Below, piece after piece: positions 53,199-63,248 of a stretch of 64,000 nucleotides of DNA. Positions within the stretch are counted from its first letter, which is position 1; the number at the start of each line of letters is the position of its first letter. The notes below the pieces were generated by a model. That model was not told where the DNA came from, searched no databases, and was given only the letters and a program-made list of their open reading frames with translations. The translations under genes and the position numbers were made by a program. This DNA comes from Sphingobium sp. EP60837 (GTDB lineage Bacteria; Pseudomonadota; Alphaproteobacteria; Sphingomonadales; Sphingomonadaceae), in assembly GCF_001658005.1 (NCBI RefSeq), contig NZ_CP015986.1, positions 434,001 to 498,000 of the forward strand, in the 5' to 3' direction.

Positions 53199-53951
53199 TC
53201 AGCCTTCCTGCGACAGCAGCGCCTGATTGACGAAAATGCCGTCCATCTCGACCAGCAGCGGGAAATGCCCTTTATTGTTCGCGAAAAAGGCGGAGGGCAG
53301 GAAATTCCTGTCGCGCAGCCAATCGATCATCGCGCGATAGCCGGTGCCGCCTTCGTAGATGGGACGCACGCCAAGTTCGGTCTGCACCCCGGCCATTTCT
53401 TGTAGAGCCTGCGCGGCCCCATTGCAGACTGACAGGTCGTGGCCCTGCGTATCCATCTTCAGGAACGGCCGTGCAAAGCTGTATGCTTCGCGCAGCTCGG
53501 GAAGAAGGCCGTCGATGCGGCGGCATTGCATCTCCACAGTGCGGGTCACGCGGTTCCGATCTGCGAAGATCGCATCCTGTTCCTGCGCAGGTTTCTTAAG
53601 CGAACTGAACTGATCAGCCGCCATGATGTTGAAGCTCGCCGTACCATCGAAATCGGACAGAGCGACATTGAAAACGTGCCATTTTGCATCGGATGCCGCG
53701 CGGCGACACAGTTGGGCGAAAATGTCGGGATTGGGTTCAAACGACAGGATCGTGCCCGAAAAACCGGCGTCCTTGCGCAGCATCGTGGCATACTGCCCAC
53801 GGTTCGCGCCCACATCGAACACGCAATCGACGGCAAACGCGGTCAGAAAGCGGCGCAACGCCTGAATTTCCGGATATTGATGCACTCGCCCGGCAAGAGC
53901 GAGGCGAGCCGCCAGCACACGGTCGGTTACCTCGCGGACATAGCGATTCAC
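53199..53951 (-). CDS. FkbM-family methyltransferase
   Basis: The 250-residue protein has the SAM-binding VFDVGANRGQYA, the acidic SFEPNP after strand two, an NVALSDFDGTASF segment and FLKMDTQGHD. This is the FkbM family, which O-methylates sugars and other small molecules, here probably an exopolysaccharide residue. The GTG at 53951 overlaps the preceding glycosyltransferase stop (GTGA). An upstream start at 54011 is less likely. Confidence 0.88.
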   Translation of the reverse strand: MNRYVREVTDRVLAARLALAGRVHQYPEIQALRRFLTAFAVDCVFDVGANRGQYATMLRKDAGFSGTILSFEPNPDIFAQLCRRAASDAKWHVFNVALSDFDGTASFNIMAADQFSSLKKPAQEQDAIFADRNRVTRTVEMQCRRIDGLLPELREAYSFARPFLKMDTQGHDLSVCNGAAQALQEMAGVQTELGVRPIYEGGTGYRAMIDWLRDRNFLPSAFFANNKGHFPLLVEMDGIFVNQALLSQEG

Positions 53952-55093
53952 GCGCGTGCAGCCAGTACGGAACGATAGACGCCCATCGTAGCCAAGCCCA
54001 TGTCCTTCCAACTGCCCATGCTGTCTCCATAAGCGCGCGCTGCTGCGCCTGCCGTCTGCCTGATGGCGGGGCTTTCGAGGAGCCGCAAGAGGGCTTGGGC
54101 AAGGAACTCCGCATTTCCAGCGGGCGTGCGGATCGCGACATCGTCGCGCAGCGCGGCGAACATGCCGACGTCCGATGTCACCATCGCCTTGCCATGGTGA
54201 AGCGCCGAGAGAAAAGCGCCGCTTGAATCGATCTGGCGATAGGGGAAGATGATGGCGTCCGCCTTCACCATATGCGCGTCAAGCCGCGGTTCGGTGAGGA
54301 AGCCCAGATCAGTGACCAGCCGATCGGCAAAACCCGCTGTCCGGACCCTCTCCAGCACGGGAGTGATATCCATGAAGGGCTTCCCCGCTATCGCCAGTTC
54401 AAACTGGCGCCCCGCCTGCCACAAGGACAAGCATGCTTCGATCAAAACATCGATGCCCTTATAGGGCCTGATCGTACCGAAGAAGAGAAAGCGCGGCGCT
54501 GTCGGCTGAGGAACCGCCGCGATATCTGCGGGTGTCGCTGGCGCCAACTGCATCGGAGGGTGCGGCGTCACATGGATGCGGCGAGGATCGATGCTTTGGG
54601 CCTCCAGCGCACGGCGCGTTGTATCGCCATGGACGATGAGCGCATCGAAAAAATCCAGCAGCGCGCGATAACCGCTCCCCTGCACACCCGCGTCCGCATG
54701 ATAGGCGTCGGCATTATGGACCGTGTGGACCAGCGCCGTCCGTCCTTTCAACCGGCGCAGCAGCAGGCGGTCGGCTGGCGCGAGAGGGAGCCACTGAAAA
54801 TGGGCCACCTGTGCGCTTGCCAGTTCCTTTAGACCTCCCAATGCGCAGGCGGCCACATATTCCGCAGCCTTGATCAGCCGGAAGGCCCGCCCCTCGCCCA
54901 GCCGCGCGCGCAGCGCTTCGCTGCGCCGGAAGAAGTGAGGACTATAATGATAGCCGCAGGGCGCAACGGCGTCAGTCGGCCGCATGGGGCGAGCGAGCAG
55001 CCTCACATCCGCGCCTTCGTCTCCCAAGGCTGCGCACAGGCTGTCATCGTAGCGACCCGTGAACAGCGACGGATCGACCATCGCTACCTTCAT
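53948..55093 (-). CDS. Family 4 glycosyltransferase (exopolysaccharide locus)
   Basis: The 381-residue protein has a GT-B fold. The N-terminal half begins KVAMVDPSLFTGRYDDSL and contains LVHTVHNADAYH. The donor domain has FLFFGTIRPYKGIDVLIEAC, LAIAGKPF and PYRQIDSSGAFLSALHHGKAMVTSDVG. It would add a sugar to the lipid-linked repeat on the cytoplasmic face. The ATG at 55093 overlaps the flippase stop (ATGA). Confidence 0.9.
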   Translation of the reverse strand: MKVAMVDPSLFTGRYDDSLCAALGDEGADVRLLARPMRPTDAVAPCGYHYSPHFFRRSEALRARLGEGRAFRLIKAAEYVAACALGGLKELASAQVAHFQWLPLAPADRLLLRRLKGRTALVHTVHNADAYHADAGVQGSGYRALLDFFDALIVHGDTTRRALEAQSIDPRRIHVTPHPPMQLAPATPADIAAVPQPTAPRFLFFGTIRPYKGIDVLIEACLSLWQAGRQFELAIAGKPFMDITPVLERVRTAGFADRLVTDLGFLTEPRLDAHMVKADAIIFPYRQIDSSGAFLSALHHGKAMVTSDVGMFAALRDDVAIRTPAGNAEFLAQALLRLLESPAIRQTAGAAARAYGDSMGSWKDMGLATMGVYRSVLAARA

Positions 55094-56409
55094 GGCCGCG
55101 CTCCCTGAAGCAGGCGGCGGAGCGAAAGCGCATGAAGCGCCGAGACGGTCAGCAACGTCAGCGCGTAAAGCGACAGGAAGCCAAGGTCGAACCGATCGCC
55201 TAGCAGAGCCGCCAAGGGAACACTGAGCAATGATCCGGCGAGGAATGGCAAGGAGCGCTTCAGCAGGTCGGCGAAGCGTCCCAAGGCAGCCTGGATATAG
55301 ACCGACACGCAGATGACCGTGAGCGCCAGCAGCGCCCCATCGATTATCAACAACTCCGTAATATCGATAGCGGCACGCCCGGCAAATAGCTTGGTAAAGA
55401 GCCACTGCCCCACCAGCAGCAAAGCGCCCGAGGCGATCAGGGCAAAGAGGAAGGCTGCCCCCAGCGCGCGGACCAGCAACTGGCGCAGCCGTGCGGCGTC
55501 GCCAGCATGGAAAGCGCGCGTGATGCGAGGCAGTGCGGCTTCGACAGTCGCACGGACGGCCATGGATAGTGCGCGCGACATCTTGAAGAAGAAGTCGAAC
55601 AGCAACATCGGCCGCGCGTCCTGCGTCGCCAGCGCAATGGTGAAATAGGGCGCGTTATAGCCGACGATTTCCGAGATGGTGAACAGCGCCGAAGCGCCGA
55701 TATCGTGCAAATAATGCGCGCGGACATGCACGCCGCCTCGGCGAAACGCCAGCCAATGCCGCGCCGTCATGCCAAGCCGCTTGTGAACGAGCGTGATCGC
55801 ATAGCCGATGACAGTCAGGCTGATGGCCAGTTGCAGCAAAACCGAGAGGCGCGGATCAAGCCCGTTGAGGATGAGCAGCAGCAGGGCGATGGTCATTAAT
55901 CGCCGCAGGCAATCCAGCGCTTCCCACAAGAAATTGCCGTCCACCGCAGCCAGCGCGCGCTTGGCGAGCAGGGCGGGCAGGTTCACGCAGGCCGACAGGA
56001 AGAAAAGGATGAAGAGCAGCGGCATCGTCGTACCCACAGCCCCGGCCACAAGCGCGACCAGCAGGATCACCAACCCGCCGAAGATCAGCATTCCCAGGAA
56101 AAGAAATAGGACGCCCATCTCTTCCAGTTGGAAGCCACCCGCTCCCTCATCCGTGTGGCCGAGCCAATGACGCCGCAGCCGGGCGTAGATAATGCTGGTG
56201 AGGCCAAACTCGGCCGAAATAGTGAAATTGCCGAAAGCGACGAGCAGCAGGAATGCCTGAAACTCGCGCAAAGGCAGGGCGCGCACGAACACATAGGTGA
56301 CAGCAAAGCCCCAGATCAGCGTCAACCCGACATTGGCCAGCTTGATAAGGGCAAGGAAGCGGGCGGACCCTTCCATCCGGGCCACCGCCCTGCCGAGCGC
56401 GGCGCTCAC
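55090..56409 (-). CDS. Oligosaccharide flippase / polysaccharide export protein (Wzx-like)
   Basis: The 439-residue protein has about twelve hydrophobic helices with the pairwise layout of MATE/MOP-type flippases such as Wzx. Few charged residues lie inside helices. ALPLREFQAFLLLVAFGNFTISAEFGL is typical of the first pair. It would flip lipid-linked repeats across the inner membrane. The GTG start overlaps the methyltransferase stop (GTGA). Confidence 0.83.
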   Translation of the reverse strand: MSAALGRAVARMEGSARFLALIKLANVGLTLIWGFAVTYVFVRALPLREFQAFLLLVAFGNFTISAEFGLTSIIYARLRRHWLGHTDEGAGGFQLEEMGVLFLFLGMLIFGGLVILLVALVAGAVGTTMPLLFILFFLSACVNLPALLAKRALAAVDGNFLWEALDCLRRLMTIALLLLILNGLDPRLSVLLQLAISLTVIGYAITLVHKRLGMTARHWLAFRRGGVHVRAHYLHDIGASALFTISEIVGYNAPYFTIALATQDARPMLLFDFFFKMSRALSMAVRATVEAALPRITRAFHAGDAARLRQLLVRALGAAFLFALIASGALLLVGQWLFTKLFAGRAAIDITELLIIDGALLALTVICVSVYIQAALGRFADLLKRSLPFLAGSLLSVPLAALLGDRFDLGFLSLYALTLLTVSALHALSLRRLLQGARP

Positions 56410-57158
56410 CGCGCGGCGGCTCCTACCGGCTTGCGGGCGCGGAACAGGCGGTCGTCGAGCGCGTAAAAGTGTCGAGTATCCGGATCGATACCGCTGGCGT
56501 CGATTTCCTCCAGCTCAAACCCCGCCGCGCGAATCCGGTCGGCGAAGTCCGGCCCATATTGGCGGACATGATCCCACTGACCGAAGCGGCGCTCCCGCTC
56601 ACGCGGCGGAATATCGAAACTGCCGTCCTCGGTAGGCTTGGCCCACAGCGGCACGATCAGCCAGGCTTCACCGCCGGGCTTCAGCGCCCGGTGAATATTG
56701 CGCAAAACGGCATGATCGTCCGGCACATGCTCCATGACATGGCTGGCATAGAAGAGGTCGTACCGTTCCTCGTCAGCCAGCGCCATCAGATCGACGCGCC
56801 GCATGCCCTGTACGCTGTAACGGTCCGGATCAAGATCGGCAGGCGTGTAATCGGCGGCAGTGGAGAAGCGGCGCACTAGGCTGCCTTCATTCGGGGCCAT
56901 GTGCAGGATCGCGCCCTCCGCCGGCACCTGCAGCACCTTACCCTCAATGAGATGGTTCATCAGCCGCTCGCGTGGGGACGCGCCGCAATTGGGGCAGCCC
57001 CATTCGGCATTGTCGCCATAACGGAAAAAGCCCACCACGCCCCGCCCGCAGGCAGGACATGCACGGTTCGCACGCGCGCCGATCGCCTTGCGCAGCGCGA
57101 GCATGGTTCGGGTCAGATGCTTGCCGGCGGCTTTCGCCACCCGCTGGAAAGTAATCAC
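56406..57158 (-). CDS. Class I SAM methyltransferase with zinc ribbon
   Basis: The 250-residue protein has an N-terminal zinc ribbon (CPACGRG and CPNCGAS). The methyltransferase core follows with HMAPNEGSLVRRF at motif I, LDPDRYS, DLFYASHVMEHVPDDHAVLRNIHRALKPGGEAWLIVPL. It resembles polysaccharide-locus methyltransferases of unknown target. The start is a GTG preceded by GGAG. The 63-bp gap before it, one of the longest inside this cluster, may hold a promoter. Confidence 0.85.
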   Translation of the reverse strand: MITFQRVAKAAGKHLTRTMLALRKAIGARANRACPACGRGVVGFFRYGDNAEWGCPNCGASPRERLMNHLIEGKVLQVPAEGAILHMAPNEGSLVRRFSTAADYTPADLDPDRYSVQGMRRVDLMALADEERYDLFYASHVMEHVPDDHAVLRNIHRALKPGGEAWLIVPLWAKPTEDGSFDIPPRERERRFGQWDHVRQYGPDFADRIRAAGFELEEIDASGIDPDTRHFYALDDRLFRARKPVGAAAR

Positions 57159-57221
57159 GCCTTGGCTCCGATCAGCATTGGGGAGGGCCTATACAATATG
57201 CCCCGCTTTTGGCGAGGGGGA

Positions 57222-58355
57222 TCAGCGCGACTTGGCCGGATTCCAGACGGTGACTGTGCGGCCGCTCATCGCCTTGAACACACCCTGGAGAGTAGCAGCA
57301 TAGGCAATGAGGATATCCACCACAGCGGCTACCGGGCCACCCTTCGACCGCAGACCCAGCGCCAGCAGGATAAGGGCCAGCGTCACTCCCACCATCGCTA
57401 ACAGCGGCGCGATACGCAGCGCCAGCGCGAAGGCCGCCATGACGGCGGTCAGGATGAACAGCCCGCCAAACCACCGCACGATTTTGCGCGAAGCATATTT
57501 GAAGCGATCGATGGCACTCATTCGCCGCAATTGTGGGCGCAAATGGCCGTGGGTGTGCCAGGCACGCGCCGCAATCCGAACCTTGCGCCGATATTCATCA
57601 CCGCGCGCCGCAACCAGCCGTTCGCGGGCAATGACGTCCTTCGCCTTCACCAATCGCTTGCCCGCGAATATCACCGCCATGGAAACAGTAAGGTCATCAA
57701 GGACGCTGTCGGGAAAATCAGGGTAAAGCGCGCGCCGGATGGAAAAAATAGAGCCATCCGCCCCAAGCACATTGCCCGTCCGCGATTCCTCGTCCTTCAA
57801 CCGCTCCTCAATGCGCCAATAGAGCGAACCGACTGACGCCGTCGCGCTCTTCCCCTCCCCCATATAGTGGAGCGAGCCCAGCACGCCGCCAACCTGCGGG
57901 TCAGCATAGCGGGCAAGAAGATTGTCGATGGCCTCAGCATCCAGCAGGACATTGGCGTCGGTGAAAATCAGCACATCACCCCGCGCCCGCGCCGCCAACC
58001 GCTTCATGCCATGGGCCTTGCCGCTGCGCCCAGGACCTTGGACCAGCGTCACCAAGTCGCCCTGCGCAGCAATCAGCGCAGCGGTGTCGTCGGAGGAGCC
58101 GTCATCGAAGGCGAGTATCTGAAGCTGCGGGTGACGTCGTTTCAGCATCGCCAGATTGGCGAGCTTCTCAGGCATCGCCACCGCCTCATTATAGGCGCAG
58201 AAAAGAAGCGATGCCGATGGCGGTTGCCCTTGCCCCGGCTGCTCCGGCCGGGTCGTCAGCATGCGCAGGATCAGGGGATAAAAAAGGAACGGCCACAGCA
58301 CCGCTCCCAGGGAAAGCATGACGACCAACGTCAGGAACAGATCAATGCCGCGCAT
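57222..58355 (-). CDS. Family 2 glycosyltransferase, membrane-bound
   Basis: The 377-residue protein starts with a membrane helix (FLTLVVMLSLGAVLWPFLFYPLIL). The GT-A domain has LLFCAYNEA, LAFDDGSSDDT (donor Asp), VLIFTDANVLLD (DxD-like) and GADGSIFSIRRALY, and two C-terminal helices follow. It is of the processive or polyprenyl-linked type. Its ATG overlaps the stop of the upstream sugar transferase by one base (TGATG). Confidence 0.9.
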   Translation of the reverse strand: MRGIDLFLTLVVMLSLGAVLWPFLFYPLILRMLTTRPEQPGQGQPPSASLLFCAYNEAVAMPEKLANLAMLKRRHPQLQILAFDDGSSDDTAALIAAQGDLVTLVQGPGRSGKAHGMKRLAARARGDVLIFTDANVLLDAEAIDNLLARYADPQVGGVLGSLHYMGEGKSATASVGSLYWRIEERLKDEESRTGNVLGADGSIFSIRRALYPDFPDSVLDDLTVSMAVIFAGKRLVKAKDVIARERLVAARGDEYRRKVRIAARAWHTHGHLRPQLRRMSAIDRFKYASRKIVRWFGGLFILTAVMAAFALALRIAPLLAMVGVTLALILLALGLRSKGGPVAAVVDILIAYAATLQGVFKAMSGRTVTVWNPAKSR

Positions 58356-59704
58356 CAATAAGCCTTGTGATGCACAAGCACGCCGATCGTCGCGAAGATG
58401 ATCCGCAGGTCCCGCCAGATCGACCATTTGGTGACATATTCCAGATCCGACTGAAGCCGGTCGATCAGGTCCTGATGATGGTCCGTCGATCCGCGATGGC
58501 CACGCACTTGCGCCAGGCCGGTCATGCCGGGCTTGATGCAGTGACGCTCCCAATAACGATCGTCCACCTCCCAATAGAGGCTGTCGCCTGCCTTGGCGGC
58601 TGCGGCATGCGGCCGGGGGCCGACGATGCTCATGTCCCCGCGTAGTACGTTGAAAAGCTGGGGCAATTCGTCAATGCTGGTTCGGCGGAGGAAACGCCCG
58701 ACGCTGGTTACCCGATCGTCGTCCCGCGCCGTGAGCTTGTCAGCCTTGCGATCGCTTGCGTCGGTCCGCATCGACCGGAATTTGTATATGTTGAACGGAC
58801 GGGCGTCGCGACCGATACGGGGCTGCTTGAAAATGATCGGGCCAGGGCTGGTCAGCCTCACCGCCAGAGCTGCGGCAATCAACACCGGAGATATGGCCAG
58901 CGTAGCCACAGTAGCAACGATTATGTCGAAGATCCGTTTGATGATGCGGTCACGGAACTGGAACGGTCCACCAGCAACGATGATCGTCGGTTGCCCATCG
59001 AACTCGTCAACGCGCGCCGGGGCGAAGCGCAACAGTTCTGGCACGACGATTTCGCCGCGCGCCGACAGGGACTTGAGCGCGACCGACCAATCGCTCATCC
59101 GCTCCATGGGACAGGCGACGATCACGCGTTCGGCCATGCCGACCGCCGCCGCAAGTCGCGCAGCCATATCGGCGTCGTGACGTTCCGGACGCAAGTTAGC
59201 GGCGTCAGCGTCAATCAACTCCATGTGCGGCCGGGTTTCGATTTCCACGCCATCCATGATGACGGCGGTAAGATGCGGCACCTCCCCCAGCAGCCGCGCG
59301 CCGAGGCGGCTGATGGCCAGCCGGACCAGCGCCACGCTGACCGCCGAAAAGCCGAGCCCTGTAATGAAGGTGAGACGGGACAGTTGCTCCGCGATCTTGC
59401 CCAGATAGACGATCAGCAGCATCAGGAGCGCTGCTTGCGCCAGGGCGAGCAGGCCGCGGACAATGCCGCGGCGGATATTATCCAGCATATGGATGCCATA
59501 AGCGCCGCCCTGCACGGCCAGCAGGATATAGAGCGGCGCGACCATCGCGAACATCACCAGGCCATGCGGCTTGCCTGGCTCACCCAGCAACGCCCCCAAC
59601 ACCAGCCAGTTGGCGAGCAGGAAGGACAGGAACAGCCCCGCCAAATCCCCAAGGAGGCAGAGCAGATATAGCCGCGCTCGAACTATTTCCTTCGAAACTG
59701 TCAC
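58355..59704 (-). CDS. Undecaprenyl-phosphate sugar-1-phosphate transferase (WcaJ/PssY type)
   Basis: The 449-residue protein has four N-terminal helices and a CoA-binding-like middle. The catalytic C-terminal domain contains FRDRIIKRIFDIIVA, PGPIIFKQPRIGRDARPFNIYKFRSMRTDA, RTSIDELPQLFNVLRGDMSIVGPRP and KPGMTGLAQVRG. It transfers the first sugar phosphate onto undecaprenyl phosphate and starts each repeat. I use the GTG at 59704 with AGGA six bases upstream. A GTG at 59746 would add fourteen residues. Confidence 0.93.
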   Translation of the reverse strand: MTVSKEIVRARLYLLCLLGDLAGLFLSFLLANWLVLGALLGEPGKPHGLVMFAMVAPLYILLAVQGGAYGIHMLDNIRRGIVRGLLALAQAALLMLLIVYLGKIAEQLSRLTFITGLGFSAVSVALVRLAISRLGARLLGEVPHLTAVIMDGVEIETRPHMELIDADAANLRPERHDADMAARLAAAVGMAERVIVACPMERMSDWSVALKSLSARGEIVVPELLRFAPARVDEFDGQPTIIVAGGPFQFRDRIIKRIFDIIVATVATLAISPVLIAAALAVRLTSPGPIIFKQPRIGRDARPFNIYKFRSMRTDASDRKADKLTARDDDRVTSVGRFLRRTSIDELPQLFNVLRGDMSIVGPRPHAAAAKAGDSLYWEVDDRYWERHCIKPGMTGLAQVRGHRGSTDHHQDLIDRLQSDLEYVTKWSIWRDLRIIFATIGVLVHHKAY

Positions 59705-59805
59705 TTGGCGTCCTGCTTGCCCTTTGCCCGATTGTTCCGTTGGCACCCGCAGGCGTGGGTTGCAAGGGGGGTGCGCGGCATCTCACCCATAGCCGAAGGG
59801 GTAAT

Positions 59806-61701
59806 TTAAAGGCCGAACAAGCGCCCTAGCGCCTTGTCGAGCATCAGCAACTGCCAAAGCAAACGACCATGGTCAGCGATGCCCGACTTGTGGTCGGCGG
59901 CGACTTTGCCAAGCATTTTGGTGTCGAACCAGCCGGTCTTTGCGAGAGCCGATCCCCCTGCAATGGCAGTTGCCTCTCCCACAAGTGCCCCCCGAAACCA
60001 GGAACTGATCGGCGTCACGAAACCCATTTTCGGCCGGTAAAGTATGTCCTGCGGCAGATAAGGCTCCATCGCCTTCTTCATCAGATATTTGCCGCTGTTG
60101 CCGCGAATACGCTGAGTGACAGGCAGACGAGCGGCGAACTCGACGAGCCGATGATCGAGCAGCGGCTCTCTCGCTTCGAGGCTGACGGCCATGCTCATAC
60201 GGTCCGTCTTGGTCAGAATGTCACCGGGCAGCCAGATGCGAATATCGGCATATTGCGCGCGATCGAGCGGATCGCGAGCGGGCGCCTGCGCCATGGCGCG
60301 GATATAGCGATCCTCGGCGCGATAGGCGCCCAGCCGACTGCGCATGTCCTGGCTGAACAGCCGCTGGCGCAGCGCATGCGGCGTGACGCTCACCGATGCC
60401 GCATAAGCTTCGCCCCCTTCCCCGGCTAGCTCCAGAAGAGTCGATTTGGCACGGAGCGGCCGAGGAGCCCAATCCGCCTTGGGATACCAGCGGCCAAGTG
60501 AACCGAACAAAGGCTGGCGAAGGGATGAGGGAATGAGCGCACGGACCCGCTCGCCCTGCATCTGGAAGCGGTGACGGCGATAACCGGCAAAGGCTTCGTC
60601 CGCCCCGTCGCCGGACAGTGCGACGGTAACCTTCTCCCGCGCCAATTCGCACACGCGATAGGTGGGAAGCGCCGACGCGTCCGCAAAGGGCTCGTCGAAA
60701 TGGAAAGCAAGCGTGTCAATCAGGCCATAATCATCGGGCGACACGATCTTGGCCCGGTGATCCGTTGCGAAGCGGCGCGCGATGCGGTCGGCATAGGCCG
60801 TCTCGTCCAGGCTTGCGACGTCGAAGCCGATGGTGCAGGTCTTGATCGCCTGCGACGAAGCTTCCGCCATCAGCGCCACGACGCTGGAGCTATCGACACC
60901 GCCGGAAAGGAAGGCGCCCAGCGGCACGTCTGCGACCATGCGCGACCGCACGGCCTGCCGCATCAGGTCGATCAGCTCCTCCTCCAGCGCTTCAGGCTTC
61001 GCTTTGCTGCGCTCGGCAAAGCTCACATCCCAGTAGCGCTGCGGCTGCGGCACCGGGCGGCCTCGCACCAGGCGCAACGTCTCGCCCGCGCCCAGTTTAC
61101 GCACGCCCGCCACCATGCAGGCGTCGTCGGGCACATAGCCATAGGCCATAAAATCTTCGACAGCCGCCAAATCGGGCGCGCGGCGGAGCAGCGGATGCGC
61201 AAGCAGGCTCTTCAATTCCGATCCGAAGATCAGGCTACCGTCCGACAACTGCGCATAATGAAGCGGCTTCACCCCTAGCCGGTCGCGCACCAGCCAAAGC
61301 GACTGAGCCCGCGCGTCGAACAACGCGAAGGCGAACATGCCGTGGAAGCGCTCGACACAGGCTTCGCCCCACTGGCGGTAGCCGTGCAGGATTACCTCAG
61401 TGTCGCTGTGCGTGCGAAAGACATGGCCTTTCGCCTCCAGCTCGGCCCGGACTTCCGCGAAATTGTAGATTTCACCATTGAAGGTGACGGCCAGGCTGTC
61501 ATCTTCCGTCAACATCGGCTGAGCGCCGCCGCCAAGGTCGATGATCGAAAGCCGGAGATGGCCAAGGCCCACACCCGGCGCGGTCCAGATGCCGCTGCCG
61601 TCCGGGCCGCGATGCGGCATCACGTCCAGCATCACCCGCACGCGGTATGGATCGACCGGCTTAGCCGTTTCAAGATGGAAAATGCCCGCTATCCCGCACA
61701 T
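59806..61701 (-). CDS. XrtA-system amidotransferase (asparagine-synthase family)
   Basis: The 631-residue protein has an N-terminal glutamine amidotransferase domain with Cys2 (MCGIAGIF) and RGPDGSG, and a C-terminal synthetase domain with the ATP motif FLSGGVDSSSVVAL. Downstream are the ALSGDGADEAFAGYRRH and PKMGFVTPISSWFRG segments. It belongs to the amidotransferases regularly found beside exosortase A. It probably amidates a sugar acid of the exopolysaccharide. Confidence 0.93.
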   Translation of the reverse strand: MCGIAGIFHLETAKPVDPYRVRVMLDVMPHRGPDGSGIWTAPGVGLGHLRLSIIDLGGGAQPMLTEDDSLAVTFNGEIYNFAEVRAELEAKGHVFRTHSDTEVILHGYRQWGEACVERFHGMFAFALFDARAQSLWLVRDRLGVKPLHYAQLSDGSLIFGSELKSLLAHPLLRRAPDLAAVEDFMAYGYVPDDACMVAGVRKLGAGETLRLVRGRPVPQPQRYWDVSFAERSKAKPEALEEELIDLMRQAVRSRMVADVPLGAFLSGGVDSSSVVALMAEASSQAIKTCTIGFDVASLDETAYADRIARRFATDHRAKIVSPDDYGLIDTLAFHFDEPFADASALPTYRVCELAREKVTVALSGDGADEAFAGYRRHRFQMQGERVRALIPSSLRQPLFGSLGRWYPKADWAPRPLRAKSTLLELAGEGGEAYAASVSVTPHALRQRLFSQDMRSRLGAYRAEDRYIRAMAQAPARDPLDRAQYADIRIWLPGDILTKTDRMSMAVSLEAREPLLDHRLVEFAARLPVTQRIRGNSGKYLMKKAMEPYLPQDILYRPKMGFVTPISSWFRGALVGEATAIAGGSALAKTGWFDTKMLGKVAADHKSGIADHGRLLWQLLMLDKALGRLFGL

Positions 61702-61712
61702 GCGAAAGGGCT

Positions 61713-63248
61713 TTAGCGGATGCTGAGGCTGCGGTCAGCCAAATCCTTCATGTCGCCAACATCTTGCAAAAAGGCGGCAATGGCTGCGTCGGCGGGCATG
61801 CCTCGCTGCTCCTCGGCGGAAATCAGGATCGCGCCAGCGCGCTGGTCTCCGCCGAGCAGCCTCGCTTTCATCGTGTCGATCTTGACCTGCGGCGCACTGC
61901 CTGTGAGCGGCGCTCCGCCGACCTTATAGACGCTGACCACATGGCGGACGACGGGACCGGGCGCGGTGATCTGCTCGCCACGCGCGTCCCTTGGCGCGGG
62001 CGCGGGCGACGACCAGCTCCAATGCTGGTCCGGATCGGCAGCACCCTGAGCAAACCCCACCAGTTCACGCCCTTCCTCCTGACGGTCGAAGCTGACGATG
62101 GCGAGATCGACCACCTGTCCGGCTGAGTTGCGATAGCGTGCCATGACAAGATGATCCGCCGCGTCGAAGCGCGGCTTCCACGGATAGCGCGGCTGCTCAG
62201 TCGTCCGAGCCCAGCCCTTCACTTCCGGGAGCGTGGGAGCGCCTGGCAATGTCTCGCTCGCCGCCGCGCTCACGGTCAGCCAGAGCGGCGCGGCGATAAC
62301 CACCCCGAAGGCAGCGCCAAATGCGAGGGGAAGCGAGACCGCTCCCCAGGATGAGCCCCTCATTTGCCTCGGGTCGAACCAAGCATCCCCCGGACGCCGA
62401 TCGAAGAAGGGCCAAGCCGCCGCCATCACCACCGCCATGACGATCGCGAAGAATATCCAGCCATAGAGGACATGGTCGAAGCCCACCGCCGCATCGATGC
62501 TCGTCAGATGCGCCACCAGGATCGTGGCAAAGGCGCGCACGCCATTGGCGAGTACCGATAGCATCAGCGCGCCCGTCATGAAGAGGGCACGACGCGGCCA
62601 GCTGGTGAAACAGACATTGCAGACCAGCACGCCATAGGCGGTCATAGCGATCACGAACTTCGCGCCCGAACATGCCTCCGCCACCCTAAAATATCCGGTC
62701 GCTGTGGTGATGAAGATGCCGTCCATATGCGCAGGCACCCCCGACAGGCTCAGGAACATCATGCACAACCGCGCGGTGATCAGCTGCAAAGGCGCGACGA
62801 TCTCCTCCCCAATTGGCACCATGAAGAAGGCATAGAAGAGCGGAAAGAGAAGCGCTCGCGCCACTGCAGGCCCCAGCAGGGTCACGACCGCGCCCTGCAA
62901 CATCAGGATCAACGCGCCATGCCGGAACACCGCGACGCCTGCCGCTGCGCCCAGCAGCCAAGCGAAACCGCCGAGCGCGATCCACAGCAGGCCGGGCGCC
63001 CAGGCGATAGGCTCCAACTGCTGCAGGCCGGGCAGGCGCTGCTGCACGAGCCAGGCGATCAGGATCGGGATGAACAGGCAATGGCCGAAGGTAGAAGCGT
63101 TCCACCAGATGGAAACCATAGCGACGACATCGCGATGGAAGAGCGACAGGATCAGGAAGCTCAGGACGCCCAGCGCCGCCAAGTGCCCGCGCCAGCCCAT
63201 AATGGCGCTACCCGACAGCCGGGCCATGGAGAGAGCGCGTGACGTCAC
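61713..63248 (-). CDS. xrtA: Exosortase A fused to an EpsI-like domain
   Basis: Exosortases are membrane transpeptidases that recognise PEP-CTERM tails. The 511-residue protein has about eight helices with the Cys-Arg-His set at C193 (EACSGAKF), R238 (NGVRAF) and H259 (DHVLYGW). A C-terminal soluble EpsI-like domain follows from about residue 310 (LPEVKGWARTTEQPRYPWKPRF...). The fused form is usual for XrtA in sphingomonads. No PEP-CTERM substrate is in the window. The start GTG overlaps the next gene's stop (GTGA). Confidence 0.93.
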   Translation of the reverse strand: MTSRALSMARLSGSAIMGWRGHLAALGVLSFLILSLFHRDVVAMVSIWWNASTFGHCLFIPILIAWLVQQRLPGLQQLEPIAWAPGLLWIALGGFAWLLGAAAGVAVFRHGALILMLQGAVVTLLGPAVARALLFPLFYAFFMVPIGEEIVAPLQLITARLCMMFLSLSGVPAHMDGIFITTATGYFRVAEACSGAKFVIAMTAYGVLVCNVCFTSWPRRALFMTGALMLSVLANGVRAFATILVAHLTSIDAAVGFDHVLYGWIFFAIVMAVVMAAAWPFFDRRPGDAWFDPRQMRGSSWGAVSLPLAFGAAFGVVIAAPLWLTVSAAASETLPGAPTLPEVKGWARTTEQPRYPWKPRFDAADHLVMARYRNSAGQVVDLAIVSFDRQEEGRELVGFAQGAADPDQHWSWSSPAPAPRDARGEQITAPGPVVRHVVSVYKVGGAPLTGSAPQVKIDTMKARLLGGDQRAGAILISAEEQRGMPADAAIAAFLQDVGDMKDLADRSLSIR